A stretch of DNA of 39,834 nucleotides, taken from the NCBI GenBank assembly GCA_017502285.1, contig JAFVVH010000008.1, positions 1 to 39,834 of the forward strand. Reading direction: 5' to 3'. Numbering within the stretch: the first letter of the stretch is position 1; each line of letters begins with the position of its first letter. This stretch comes from Oscillospiraceae bacterium. GTDB lineage: Bacteria > Bacillota > Clostridia > Oscillospirales > Oscillospiraceae. The translations under genes were made by a program, and so were the position numbers. A model generated the notes under the pieces. That model did no database searches. It was not told where the DNA came from and saw nothing but the letters and a program-made list of their open reading frames with translations. Below are positions 1-7,085 of the stretch, piece after piece.

Positions 1-1
1 C

Positions 2-493
2 AAGGCCAATGCCTGCGAGATCATCAAGCCCAACTTCTCCCTGACCGAGGCCGACATGAAGACCGAGGTCGTTGAGGTCGTCAAGGCCGCTAAGAAGCTG
101 GTTGACCTGATCGGTGCCGACGTGGTCGTTTCCGTGGGCCGCGGCATTTCCAAGGACGTTGAGGGCGGCATCAAGCTGGCCGAGGAGCTGGCTGAGGTTC
201 TGGGCGGCGTCGTTGGCGCTTCCCGTGCCGTGGTTGACTCCGGCTGGATCTCCGCTGACCACCAGGTCGGCCAGACCGGCAAGACCGTCCATCCCCGCAT
301 CTACGTTGCTCTGGGTATCTCCGGTGCCATCCAGCACAAGGCCGGCATGCAGGATTCCGAGTGCATCATCGCCGTCAACAAGAACGGCAACGCCCCCATC
401 TTTGAGTGCGCCGACTACGGCATCGAGGGTGACCTGTTCAAGGTCGTTCCCCAGCTCATCGAGGCCATTAAGGCCGCTAAGGCTGCCAAGTAA
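2..493 (+). CDS. etfA: Electron transfer flavoprotein alpha subunit, C-terminal part
   Basis: This is the 3' end of a gene that begins before the window; the frame is open from base 2 and 163 residues are visible. It matches the FAD-binding C-terminal domain of EtfA. Diagnostic stretches are SVGRGISKD, SRAVVDSGWISADHQVGQTG and ALGISGAIQHKAGM, which bind the FAD pyrophosphate and adenosine, followed by AVNKNGNAPIFECADYGI and the closing helix. EtfA pairs with EtfB to carry electrons between acyl-CoA dehydrogenases and other carriers, and in clostridia takes part in flavin-based bifurcation at butyryl-CoA dehydrogenase. The N-terminal domain and any partner genes lie outside the window, so the type of Etf cannot be settled. 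A strong terminator follows at once, so this is the last gene of its operon. Confidence 0.95.
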   Translation, partial: KANACEIIKPNFSLTEADMKTEVVEVVKAAKKLVDLIGADVVVSVGRGISKDVEGGIKLAEELAEVLGGVVGASRAVVDSGWISADHQVGQTGKTVHPRIYVALGISGAIQHKAGMQDSECIIAVNKNGNAPIFECADYGIEGDLFKVVPQLIEAIKAAKAAK

Positions 494-510
494 AACCCTT
501 TGCTTTCTAA

Positions 511-547
511 ACGCTCCCTGCCTTTCAAGGCAGGGAGCGTTTTCTTT
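511..547 (+). terminator. Intrinsic terminator after etfA
   Basis: A perfect 14-bp stem (511-524 with 527-540, ACGCTCCCTGCCTT and its complement) is followed by the T-rich run TTTCTTTT. It separates the etf unit from dpaAB. Confidence 0.93.
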
Positions 548-551
548 TCGC

Positions 552-579
552 ACCACCCTCCTCTTCTGCGCATAAGATA
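552..579 (+). promoter_or_regulatory. Possible sigma-K promoter for dpaAB
   Basis: CATAAGATA at 571-579 fits the sigma-K -10 consensus CATANNNTA exactly, and an AC dinucleotide 17 bp upstream (552-553) fits the short -35 element. In Bacillus subtilis the same operon (spoVF) is transcribed by sigma-K in the mother cell, which makes the match more believable. The -35 is too short to weigh by itself. Confidence 0.5.
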
Positions 580-608
580 GGCCAGAAACCAAATGGGAGG
601 CTTTTGCC

Positions 609-1484
609 ATGAAACAGGAATGCACCTTCTGGGTGGTGGGAGGCGATTTGCGCCAGGCCCATCTGGCCCAGCTGCTGGCCCGGGATGGACACACCGTATG
701 TACTTACGCGTTGGAACATGGGACACACGCTGCACCGGACGCCCGGGTCCAAGCGACACTGGAGGGCATTGGTCGGGCAGACTGCGTCATTTTCCCCCTG
801 CCCGTCTGCTCCGCTCCCGGCATGCTCAGCACCCCACTTTCCCAGTCAGAACACGCTTTGCCCCCCATTTTGGAGTCTGTCTCCCCCACCCAAATACTCT
901 GCGGAGGCCGACTTGATTTGGACACGCACAACGCGTTTGCCCAGCACGGCCTGACAGTCTACGACTACTTTCAGCGTGAGGAACTGGCTGTGGCCAATGC
1001 TGTCCCAACCGCAGAGGGGGCACTCCAAATTGCCATGGAAGAACTGCCCATCACCATACACGGCGCCCGGGCTCTGGTCATTGGCTTTGGCCGGGTGGGA
1101 AAGCTGACTGCCCAGCGTTTTGCCGCTCTGGGGGCAAAAGTCACCGTGGCCGCCCGCTCCTATGAGCAACTGTCATGGGCACAGGCCATGGGTCTGGGCA
1201 CCGAGCACACAGAGCATTTGTCCGGTCTGCTGTGCAGCTATGACCTGATCATCAACACCGTCCCAGCTCCGATGCTGGGTCGGGATGAGCTTGTCGAACT
1301 GAAGGAGGATGCGTTGGTCATCGACCTTGCCTCCAAGCCCGGTGGAGTCAACATGGACGCTGCCACCCAACTGGGCCGTAGAGTGATCTGGGCACTGTCT
1401 CTGCCCGGCAAGGTTGCCCCCATCACGGCAGGGGCCTGTATCCGTGACACCGTATATAACATCCTGCGTCAGGCAGGAATCTGA
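609..1484 (+). CDS. dpaA: Dipicolinate synthase subunit A
   Basis: This 291-residue protein is the dehydrogenase-like subunit of dipicolinate synthase (SpoVFA), which oxidises 4-hydroxy-tetrahydrodipicolinate to dipicolinic acid in the mother cell during sporulation; the product fills the spore core as its calcium chelate. The N-terminus carries a glycine-rich GGDLRQ stretch (residues 11-16) typical of the family. A Rossmann nucleotide-binding fold follows, with VIGFGRVGK (GxGxxG at 159-164) and the later segment LVIDLASKPGGV. Length and architecture match the family. The ATG is chosen because GGGAGG lies 9 bases upstream. dpaB follows 21 bases later, and the pair forms an operon that places the organism among spore formers with the classical synthase rather than the Etf-dependent route used by some clostridia. 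Confidence 0.95.
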   Translation: MKQECTFWVVGGDLRQAHLAQLLARDGHTVCTYALEHGTHAAPDARVQATLEGIGRADCVIFPLPVCSAPGMLSTPLSQSEHALPPILESVSPTQILCGGRLDLDTHNAFAQHGLTVYDYFQREELAVANAVPTAEGALQIAMEELPITIHGARALVIGFGRVGKLTAQRFAALGAKVTVAARSYEQLSWAQAMGLGTEHTEHLSGLLCSYDLIINTVPAPMLGRDELVELKEDALVIDLASKPGGVNMDAATQLGRRVIWALSLPGKVAPITAGACIRDTVYNILRQAGI

Positions 1485-1505
1485 ACCCCGGAAAGGAAGA
1501 TCTGT

Positions 1506-2078
1506 TTGGAACCGAAAACCATCGGCTTTGCCGTTTGCGGCTCCTTCTGCACCCACAGCCGCGCATTGGCGGCGCTGGAGCAGGTGGCCGCACAATACGA
1601 ACACGTTATCCCCATTGTATCCGAGATCACCGCCATCACCGACACCCGGTTTGGCACTGCCCGCGATCTGATACAAAAAATGGAAGACATCTGTGGTTGC
1701 AAGGTGATCAGCTCTGTGCTGGAGGCCGAACCCATCGGCCCGAAAAAGCTGCTTGACCTGCTGGTCATTGCCCCCTGCACCGGCAACACGCTAAGCAAAA
1801 TGGCCGCCGGCATTACCGACACCAGTGTGTCCATGGCTGCCAAGGCCCATCAGCGCAACGGCCGCCCCATGGTGGTATGCATTGCCTCTAACGATGGATT
1901 ATCCGGCTCTGCCCCCGCCATTGGACAGCTGCTCATGCGCAAGAACATCTTTTTCGTCCCCTTTGGTCAGGACGATGCCATCAACAAGCCTACCTCCCTG
2001 ATCGCCAACTTCGAGCAAATCCCCCAGACCATTCAGGCCGCCTTTGCAGGACGGCAAATCCAGCCGTTGCTTTTATGA
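1506..2078 (+). CDS. dpaB: Dipicolinate synthase subunit B
   Basis: This 190-residue flavoprotein-fold subunit of dipicolinate synthase (SpoVFB) works with DpaA. It belongs to the flavoprotein family that binds FMN in the lyase/decarboxylase relatives: CGSFCTHSR near the N-terminus, and VIAPCTGNTLSKMAAGI in the middle, which is the flavin-site loop. The start is a TTG preceded at good distance by AAGGAAG; no in-frame ATG gives a sensible length. It sits 21 bases after dpaA and ends just before a hairpin terminator, so dpaA-dpaB is a two-gene operon. Confidence 0.93.
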   Translation: MEPKTIGFAVCGSFCTHSRALAALEQVAAQYEHVIPIVSEITAITDTRFGTARDLIQKMEDICGCKVISSVLEAEPIGPKKLLDLLVIAPCTGNTLSKMAAGITDTSVSMAAKAHQRNGRPMVVCIASNDGLSGSAPAIGQLLMRKNIFFVPFGQDDAINKPTSLIANFEQIPQTIQAAFAGRQIQPLLL

Positions 2079-2081
2079 CCA

Positions 2082-2115
2082 CAAGGCCGTGTTTTCGACA
2101 CGGCCTTGCCTTTTT
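2082..2115 (+). terminator. Intrinsic terminator after dpaB
   Basis: The stem CAAGGCCGTG (2082-2091) pairs with CACGGCCTTG (2099-2108) and is followed by CC and five T. Its 3' arm overlaps the -35 of the next promoter. Confidence 0.88.
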
Positions 2116-2134
2116 GCAAAAATGCTGTTATACT
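2106..2134 (+). promoter_or_regulatory. Sigma-A promoter for the DUF554 gene
   Basis: TTGCCT (2106-2111) and TATACT (2129-2134) are separated by 17 bp, with a TG one base upstream of the -10 (extended -10). Confidence 0.6.
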
Positions 2135-2159
2135 CTGCCGAAGAAAGAGAGTGATGACT

Positions 2160-2879
2160 ATGATCGGACTTGGCACCATCGTCAACGTAGCCGCCATCGT
2201 TGTGGGCGGCTGTTTGGGCACCCTGTTTCGAGGGGGCCTGAAAGAGCGCTATCAGACTGCGCTGATCCGAACGCTGGGTGTGACCACCATGTTCATCGGC
2301 ATCGCCGGTGCCCTGCCCGGCATGCTGGAAGTGGCAGAGGGTCAGCTTGTGGGTAAGGATACGCTGTGCATGGTGCTGGCACTGGCGCTGGGCACGGTGG
2401 TCGGTGAATTTCTGGACTTTGACGGTCTGTTGGAGCGGTTGGGCCTCTGGCTGAAGGAAAAAGCTGCCCGCAGCGACGATGCCCGCTTTATCGAAGGCTT
2501 CGTCACCGCCTCACTGGTGGTGTGTGTAGGAGCCATGGCCATTGTAGGCTCCATTCAGGACGGTCTCATGGGCAATCCTACCACCCTGTATACCAAGTCC
2601 ATTCTGGACTTTACCATCGTCATGGTATTTGCCTCTACCTATGGCCGGGGCGCTATCTTCTCCGCCCTGCCCGTCGGTGTGCTGCAAGGCAGTGTGACCT
2701 TGCTTGCCGGACTGATTGCCCCCCTGTTCACCCCCGCAGTCATTGCCAACCTGTCCTTCCTTGGCTCTGTGCTCATCTTCTGCGTAGGTGTCAATCTGGC
2801 CTTTGACAACCGGTTCCGGGTGGCCAATATGCTCCCTGCGCTGGTCATCGGCGCGGTATACACTGTTCTATTGGGATAA
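2160..2879 (+). CDS. DUF554 family membrane protein
   Basis: This 239-residue polytopic membrane protein matches the DUF554 family (B. subtilis YdfK/YqgA-like, putative transporters of unknown substrate). It opens with MIGLGTIVNVAAIVVGG, the usual family start, and has about seven hydrophobic segments. The conserved patch VGAMAIVGSIQDGL is at about residues 125-138, and a glycine-rich terminal pair of helices ends in a short tail. A start six bases earlier (ATG at 2154) is possible; 2160 is preferred because it matches the family N-terminus and leaves about 8 bases to the purine-rich AAAGAGAG. It is a single-gene unit between its own promoter and a strong terminator. Substrate and function are not known. 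Confidence 0.9.
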   Translation: MIGLGTIVNVAAIVVGGCLGTLFRGGLKERYQTALIRTLGVTTMFIGIAGALPGMLEVAEGQLVGKDTLCMVLALALGTVVGEFLDFDGLLERLGLWLKEKAARSDDARFIEGFVTASLVVCVGAMAIVGSIQDGLMGNPTTLYTKSILDFTIVMVFASTYGRGAIFSALPVGVLQGSVTLLAGLIAPLFTPAVIANLSFLGSVLIFCVGVNLAFDNRFRVANMLPALVIGAVYTVLLG

Positions 2880-2880
2880 A

Positions 2881-2917
2881 AAACGGAGGTCTCACAGCTG
2901 TGAGACCTCCGTTTTTT
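2881..2917. terminator. Bidirectional terminator between convergent genes
   Basis: A near-perfect palindrome centred at 2897/2898 (ACGGAGGTCTCACAG and its complement) is flanked by A-rich DNA on the left and six T on the right. It can end both the DUF554 gene (plus) and the isomerase-like gene (minus, ending at 2931). Confidence 0.92.
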
Positions 2918-2930
2918 GCAGGATATGTAA

Positions 2931-4295
2931 TTACATGACCAGCTCGATGTCCATCATCTTGCAGAAGTCGCGGATCTCCTCCACAAAATCACCGTAGGCC
3001 AGAATGACGTGCTGGCAGGAGACGTTCTGGGCAAACTCCTCCACGGTGCAGCTGTCGGGGAAGACCTCCAGACTGGGCAGCTGGGGAGCGGGATCGTCCC
3101 AGCCAAACTCGTTCCAGGCGGGAGGAGTCTTGGCCTCGGCAGTGTAGACGTGCATCTTGTACTTGCCCTTCAGGAACACCAGACGGGCGCAGGTGACGTA
3201 GCCGGTCTTGACCTTGGACACGTTGAGCAGAGAAGCATTCAGCAGGCCGAAGGCGGCGGGCAGTACGGTCACATCGCCGTCGGTGACGCAGGCGGGCACA
3301 TAGTCGGGCACACCGATGAGCATGCTCTTCTCGAAGAACTCGTAGTACTCCATGTAAGGCACGGTCTGGCCGGACAGCCCCTTCATGATGATCTGGGTCA
3401 CAGCGCCCATTACGTCGTTTTCAGGCACAGTGGGAATGTTGTGGTAGCGCTCAATGAGCATGAACACCATGGCGGGAGGGAAGCCCATAAGCTTCTTCAT
3501 GCCGTCCACGTCGATCAGGGTGATGGCATCCCAGCCCCGCTCGGCGATCTTCATGCCAATAGCCAGCGCGTACTTGACGCCGTTCTCGATGACGCTGTCA
3601 TCACAGGCCTTCTTGAACACCCAGTTCTCCTTAACGAACTTCACACCCTCGGCCACCTGAGCGGGATCCAGCTTCTCCATGTTCTGGACCATTTCTAGCA
3701 TCTCGAAGGGCTCTACTTCGATACCGATCTGGCTGCGCATGGAGTTGCCCTCGTACTGGGTACCGTAGAGCAGCATGTCGCGGTAACCCATAGTACCCAC
3801 GCGAGCATCGCGCAGGGCGCGGCGGGTGGCGGCGGCACGCAGATAGGCATCGATCTTCTTCATGGGGAAGGGCTTGTCGATGATGTTGTAAACATACTTA
3901 AAGGTGTAATCCAGTGCCTCAAAAGCGGGACGCAAAGCGGTGGTACCGGCCTGCTCGGCGGTGGTGATGATGCGGCCGTTCTCCTTCCAGCCGCACAGGC
4001 CCCACAGCACCATGGGAATGTGACGGAAGTGGTCAGTAACGCGGATGACGGCATGGGTGGGCACCCAGCCGGCCACGCAGATCACCAGCGCGCTGAGATC
4101 CTCGCCCTGGATCTTGGCCAAAGCGGCATCCGCGGTCTCATAGGCGGGGTCGTCGATGACCAGACCGCCGTCTACAAAATCATAGTCCAGCGCCTTCAGG
4201 GCGGCCAGAGCCTCGTCATGCTTCATCTGCAGACGCTCGATGGGGGTGTTGACCTCACCGAAGCAGACATAACCGATGCGGGCTTTCTTGTTCAT
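2931..4295 (-). CDS. L-fucose/L-arabinose isomerase family protein
   Basis: This 454-residue protein has the overall form of the L-fucose/L-arabinose isomerase superfamily, ketol isomerases that interconvert aldoses and ketoses with a divalent metal. The N-terminal half has the family's stacked alpha/beta folds (RIGYVCFGEVNTP; WGLCGWKENGR near residue 100). The C-terminal half has PENDVMGAVTQIIM, which lines up with the conserved metal-ligand acidic segment. The family histidine-glycine motif near the C-terminus is not obvious: the comparable stretch is SMLIGVPDYVP. A changed active site or substrate is therefore likely, and I give no specific sugar. AAAGGAGA lies just upstream of the ATG. 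The gene stands alone, with its own promoter and a palindrome in the leader. Confidence 0.8.
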   Translation of the reverse strand: MNKKARIGYVCFGEVNTPIERLQMKHDEALAALKALDYDFVDGGLVIDDPAYETADAALAKIQGEDLSALVICVAGWVPTHAVIRVTDHFRHIPMVLWGLCGWKENGRIITTAEQAGTTALRPAFEALDYTFKYVYNIIDKPFPMKKIDAYLRAAATRRALRDARVGTMGYRDMLLYGTQYEGNSMRSQIGIEVEPFEMLEMVQNMEKLDPAQVAEGVKFVKENWVFKKACDDSVIENGVKYALAIGMKIAERGWDAITLIDVDGMKKLMGFPPAMVFMLIERYHNIPTVPENDVMGAVTQIIMKGLSGQTVPYMEYYEFFEKSMLIGVPDYVPACVTDGDVTVLPAAFGLLNASLLNVSKVKTGYVTCARLVFLKGKYKMHVYTAEAKTPPAWNEFGWDDPAPQLPSLEVFPDSCTVEEFAQNVSCQHVILAYGDFVEEIRDFCKMMDIELVM

Positions 4296-4331
4296 ACTAT
4301 CGTCTCCTTTACCTCAATAAGTCGTTGTCCA

Positions 4332-4345
4332 CCGGGCATGCCCGG
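4332..4345. promoter_or_regulatory. 14-bp perfect palindrome, possible operator
   Basis: CCGGGCATGCCCGG lies between the predicted minus-strand promoter and the isomerase-like gene, downstream of the likely start of transcription. Such a site could bind a dimeric repressor; there is no T run to make it a terminator. Confidence 0.4.
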
Positions 4346-4368
4346 AACGCGCAAATCAATACAAATTA

Positions 4369-4397
4369 AAGGTATCATAAATCCACATTTTGGTCAA
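4369..4397 (-). promoter_or_regulatory. Candidate promoter of the isomerase-like gene
   Basis: On the minus strand TTGACC (4397-4392) and TACCTT (4374-4369) are 17 bp apart. The -35 is good and the -10 poor, as in many regulated catabolic promoters. Confidence 0.45.
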
Positions 4398-4478
4398 GGT
4401 TGGCCGGAGATAAAATCTGCAAAAACCCCTCGTGTCACTTTTTGCGGCGAAAATTTCCAACGAAATCGTGCAAAAGAC

Positions 4479-4507
4479 TTGCGCAGTTTCTTTTTTTATG
4501 GTATAGT
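4479..4507 (+). promoter_or_regulatory. Promoter of the rimP-nusA-infB operon
   Basis: TTGCGC (4479-4484) and TATAGT (4502-4507) are spaced by 17 bp. The expected transcript starts near 4514 and has a leader of about 100 bases before rimP. Confidence 0.75.
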
Positions 4508-4534
4508 GACTTTGTAATTATGGAAGTATTAGTC

Positions 4535-4563
4535 AGAGTGGGGTTTCGGCTCCGCTCTTTTTG
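4535..4563 (+). terminator. Attenuator-like hairpin in the rimP leader
   Basis: AGAGTGGGG (4535-4543) pairs with CTCCGCTCT (4550-4558, two wobbles) around TTTCGG and runs directly into TTTTT. It sits between the promoter and rimP, so it should end part of the transcripts early. Rho-independent leaders of this kind before rimP are known from other bacteria, and NusA encoded downstream acts on such hairpins; autoregulation here is inference. Confidence 0.7.
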
Positions 4564-4616
4564 ATTGAAAAAATCCGGCCGCACTCCCCTTTTCGCGGCC
4601 CGACAGGAGGGTTCCC

Positions 4617-5075
4617 ATGGCAAAAGTCACCGACCTGACCGCTCAGCTGGCCCGTCCCATTGCCGAGTCTGTGGGCTGTTCCATCTGGGATGTGGAGTAT
4701 GTAAAAGAGGCCGGCACCTGGTTTCTGCGCGTTTATATCGACAAGCCGGGCGGCATCTCCATTGAGGACTGCGAGGCGGTCTCCCGCCCCCTGTCCGACA
4801 AGCTGGATGAGGCCGATCCCATCGAGGGAAGCTATACTTTGGAAGTGTCCTCTGCCGGTGCGGACCGAGCTCTGAAAAAGCCGGAGCACTTCCACCAGTT
4901 CATGGGCTCCGAGGTGGAGATCAAGCTCTACCGCCCCCGGGACGGACGTAAGGAACATGTGGGCATCCTCACCGACTATACCGAAGACGGCACCGTCACC
5001 ATCGACGCGTCCGGCACCCCCACCACATTTGAGAAAAAAGAGCTTGCACAGGTCCGCCTGTACGTGCGTTTTTAA
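4617..5075 (+). CDS. rimP: Ribosome maturation factor RimP
   Basis: This 152-residue protein is RimP, which binds the 30S subunit and helps it mature, mainly at the S12 and 3' domain steps. The N-terminal alpha/beta domain contains the family signature LEVSSAGADRAL at about residues 75-86 (usual form LEVSSPGLDRPL, so proline is replaced by alanine). The C-terminal SH3-like barrel runs from about residue 88 to the end. CAGGAGGG lies six bases before the ATG. It is the first gene of a nine-gene operon, as in most Firmicutes, with nusA starting 14 bases after its stop. Confidence 0.95.
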   Translation: MAKVTDLTAQLARPIAESVGCSIWDVEYVKEAGTWFLRVYIDKPGGISIEDCEAVSRPLSDKLDEADPIEGSYTLEVSSAGADRALKKPEHFHQFMGSEVEIKLYRPRDGRKEHVGILTDYTEDGTVTIDASGTPTTFEKKELAQVRLYVRF

Positions 5076-5089
5076 CGGAGGAAAAGAAA

Positions 5090-6214
5090 GTGGCTAAGAG
5101 AACGACTAAGAAAGCTGCCAACAGCGAAATGGACGGCAAGGAGTTTTTTGCCGCCATCGCTCAAATCGAAAAGGAAAAGGGCATCAAGCCCGGCTACATG
5201 ATGGAGAAGATCACCCAGGCGCTGCTGTCTGCCTACCGCCGTGATCACGAGGGTGTGGGTGATAATCTGTCCATCGAGACCGACGAGGAAAAGGGCACGG
5301 TACGCATGTTCCTGAAAAAGGACGTGGTGGAGACCGTGGACAATCCCGGCACCGAGATCAGCCTTGACGAGGCCCGCCTGTCTCTGCCCCGGGCCGAGCT
5401 GGGTGATGTGATCCGCATGGAGATCAAGCCCAAGAACTTTGGCCGCATCGCCGCCCAGACTGCCCGTCAGGTCATCATTCAGGGCATCCGCGAGGCCGAG
5501 CAGGGCATGGTCTATGACGAGTTCACCTCCAAGGAGCACGAGATCCTGACCGGTATCATCACCCGCATCGACCCCCGCTCCGGCGCCATCTCCCTGCGCA
5601 TTACCAGTGGCGGCGAGTACACCGATGCCTACCTGTCCGCCAACGAGCAGGTCAAGGGCGAGACCTATTCCGAGGGCACCCGTCTGAAGGTCTATGTCGT
5701 GGAAGTGCGCAAGGCCACCAAGGGGCCTCAGGTGCTCATCTCCCGCACCCACCCCGGTCTCGTCAAGCGCCTGTTCGAACTGGAAGTGCCCGAAATTTAC
5801 GACGGCACTGTGGAGGTCAAGTCCATCGCCCGCGAGGCCGGAAGCCGCACCAAGCTGGCCGTCTGGTCCGCTGACCCCAACGTGGATCCCATCGGCGCCT
5901 GTGTCGGCCCCCGTGGTACCCGCGTGAACAACATCGTAGAGGAGCTCAAGGGCGAAAAGGTGGACATCATCAAGTTCTCCGACGACCCCGCTGAGTACAT
6001 TGCCGCCGCCCTGTCCCCCGCCGACGTGATCAGCGTCACCGTGCTGGAGGAGGGTAAGAGCTGCCGGGTCATCGTCCCCGACGATCAGCTGTCTCTGGCC
6101 ATCGGCAAAGAAGGTCAGAACGCTCGACTGGCCGCCAAGCTCACCGGCTGGAAGATCGATATCAAGCCCGCCTCCGCTCCTGAGGAGGAGCCCGTGGCCG
6201 CTGAAGAAGAATAA
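5090..6214 (+). CDS. nusA: Transcription termination/antitermination factor NusA
   Basis: NusA binds RNA polymerase and nascent RNA and controls pausing, termination and antitermination. The 374-residue chain shows the N-terminal polymerase-binding domain (about 13-135), an S1 domain (about 148-215), KH1 with [15 protein letters not shown] near residue 268 and KH2 with [19 protein letters not shown] near 335. It ends in a short acidic tail without the C-terminal acidic repeats of enterobacterial NusA, as is normal for Firmicutes. The start is a GTG with GGAGG eight bases upstream. The first 15 residues are basic and look like an unstructured extension. Confidence 0.97.
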   Translation: MAKRTTKKAANSEMDGKEFFAAIAQIEKEKGIKPGYMMEKITQALLSAYRRDHEGVGDNLSIETDEEKGTVRMFLKKDVVETVDNPGTEISLDEARLSLPRAELGDVIRMEIKPKNFGRIAAQTARQVIIQGIREAEQGMVYDEFTSKEHEILTGIITRIDPRSGAISLRITSGGEYTDAYLSANEQVKGETYSEGTRLKVYVVEVRKATKGPQVLISRTHPGLVKRLFELEVPEIYDGTVEVKSIAREAGSRTKLAVWSADPNVDPIGACVGPRGTRVNNIVEELKGEKVDIIKFSDDPAEYIAAALSPADVISVTVLEEGKSCRVIVPDDQLSLAIGKEGQNARLAAKLTGWKIDIKPASAPEEEPVAAEEE

Positions 6215-6247
6215 TTACCGCAATTCTGCATCTAAGGGGTGACTGAC

Positions 6248-6526
6248 GTGCCCAAAAAGATCCCTTTGCGCCAATGTCTTGGCTGCCGGGAGCATAAACC
6301 GAAAAAGGAACTGATCCGAGTGGTGCGTTCCCCCGAGGGTGAAGTTTCACTGGATTTCAAGGGCAAGCTGCCCGGCCGGGGCGCTTACGTCTGCCCTCAG
6401 GCCGCCTGCCTTGCCAAGGCCCGCAAGTCAAGAGCGCTGGAACGCGCCTTTGACACCGCCCTGCCCGCGGAGGTCTACGAGGCTCTGGAGCAGCAGATGG
6501 AGGAGGTGCCCGCAGATGGCCAATGA
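6248..6526 (+). CDS. rnpM: RNase P modulator RnpM (YlxR family)
   Basis: This 92-residue protein belongs to the YlxR/DUF448 family, recently shown in B. subtilis to bind the RNA of RNase P and to modulate it (RnpM). The family pattern is clear: PLRQCLGCREHKPKKELIRV at the start, then LPGRGAYVCPQAACL, giving two cysteine pairs. I choose the GTG at 6248 rather than the GTG at 6239, because the latter lies on top of the AAGGGG ribosome site and the shorter form has the usual family N-terminus. The gene overlaps ylxQ by 11 bases. Confidence 0.92.
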   Translation: MPKKIPLRQCLGCREHKPKKELIRVVRSPEGEVSLDFKGKLPGRGAYVCPQAACLAKARKSRALERAFDTALPAEVYEALEQQMEEVPADGQ

Positions 6527-7067
6527 TCCCATCCTGCATTTGCTTGGGCTGGCCCGCAAGGCCGCCCGGCTGGAGATCGGCGAGGAGCCGGTGGGTGCCG
6601 CATGCCGGGCCCGGCATGCCAAGCTGGTACTCATCGCAGGCAATGCCGCCCCCAACACCTTCCGCCGGGCTGCCCACTTCGGTGAGGCGGGCAACGTGCT
6701 CTGGCTGGCCCTGCCCCAAACCAAAGAAGAACTTGGCTTTGCCCTGGGCCGGGGCAGCGTGGCCATGCTGGCACTGACCGACATCGGCTTTGCCGCTTCC
6801 ATTGTGAAAAAGCTGGCCGCAATTGACCCGGAAAAATACGGTGCTGCCGCCGCCAGTCTGGACGTAAAGGCCGCCAAAGCCCTTCAGCGTCAAAAGGAAC
6901 AGCGTCAGCACGAAAAGAACCTGCGCGAAGGCAAGCGCAAACCGTGGGCCCCTCCACCCAAAAAGGCGGAAGACGCGCCCAAAACTCCCAAGACTCCCGC
7001 TGCCAAAAAGCCCGGCCCCACCGGCCGCAAGCTCACCGGCAGCTTCAAGCCCAAAAGCAAATCCTAA
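6516..7067 (+). CDS. ylxQ: L7Ae-family RNA-binding protein with basic tail (YlxQ-like)
   Basis: The first ~105 of 183 residues form an L7Ae/L30e-like domain of the YlxQ type that always follows ylxR in Firmicutes: LLGLARKAARLEIGEE at the start, then AKLVLIAGNAAPNT. Such proteins bind kink-turn RNA. From about residue 110 the chain turns into a long lysine-, proline- and alanine-rich tail (PPPKKAEDAP, KKPGPTGRKL) that the roughly 100-residue B. subtilis protein lacks; it probably adds unspecific RNA affinity. The ATG overlaps the end of rnpM, and GGAGGAGG inside rnpM serves as its ribosome site, so the two are translationally coupled. Confidence 0.85.
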   Translation: MANDPILHLLGLARKAARLEIGEEPVGAACRARHAKLVLIAGNAAPNTFRRAAHFGEAGNVLWLALPQTKEELGFALGRGSVAMLALTDIGFAASIVKKLAAIDPEKYGAAAASLDVKAAKALQRQKEQRQHEKNLREGKRKPWAPPPKKAEDAPKTPKTPAAKKPGPTGRKLTGSFKPKSKS

Positions 7068-7085
7068 GAATCGAGGTGGCTTCTT

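Noticed and set aside
4332-4345. CCGGGCATGCCCGG as a terminator
   Set aside because: It has no loop of useful size and no T run in either direction; an operator is the better reading.
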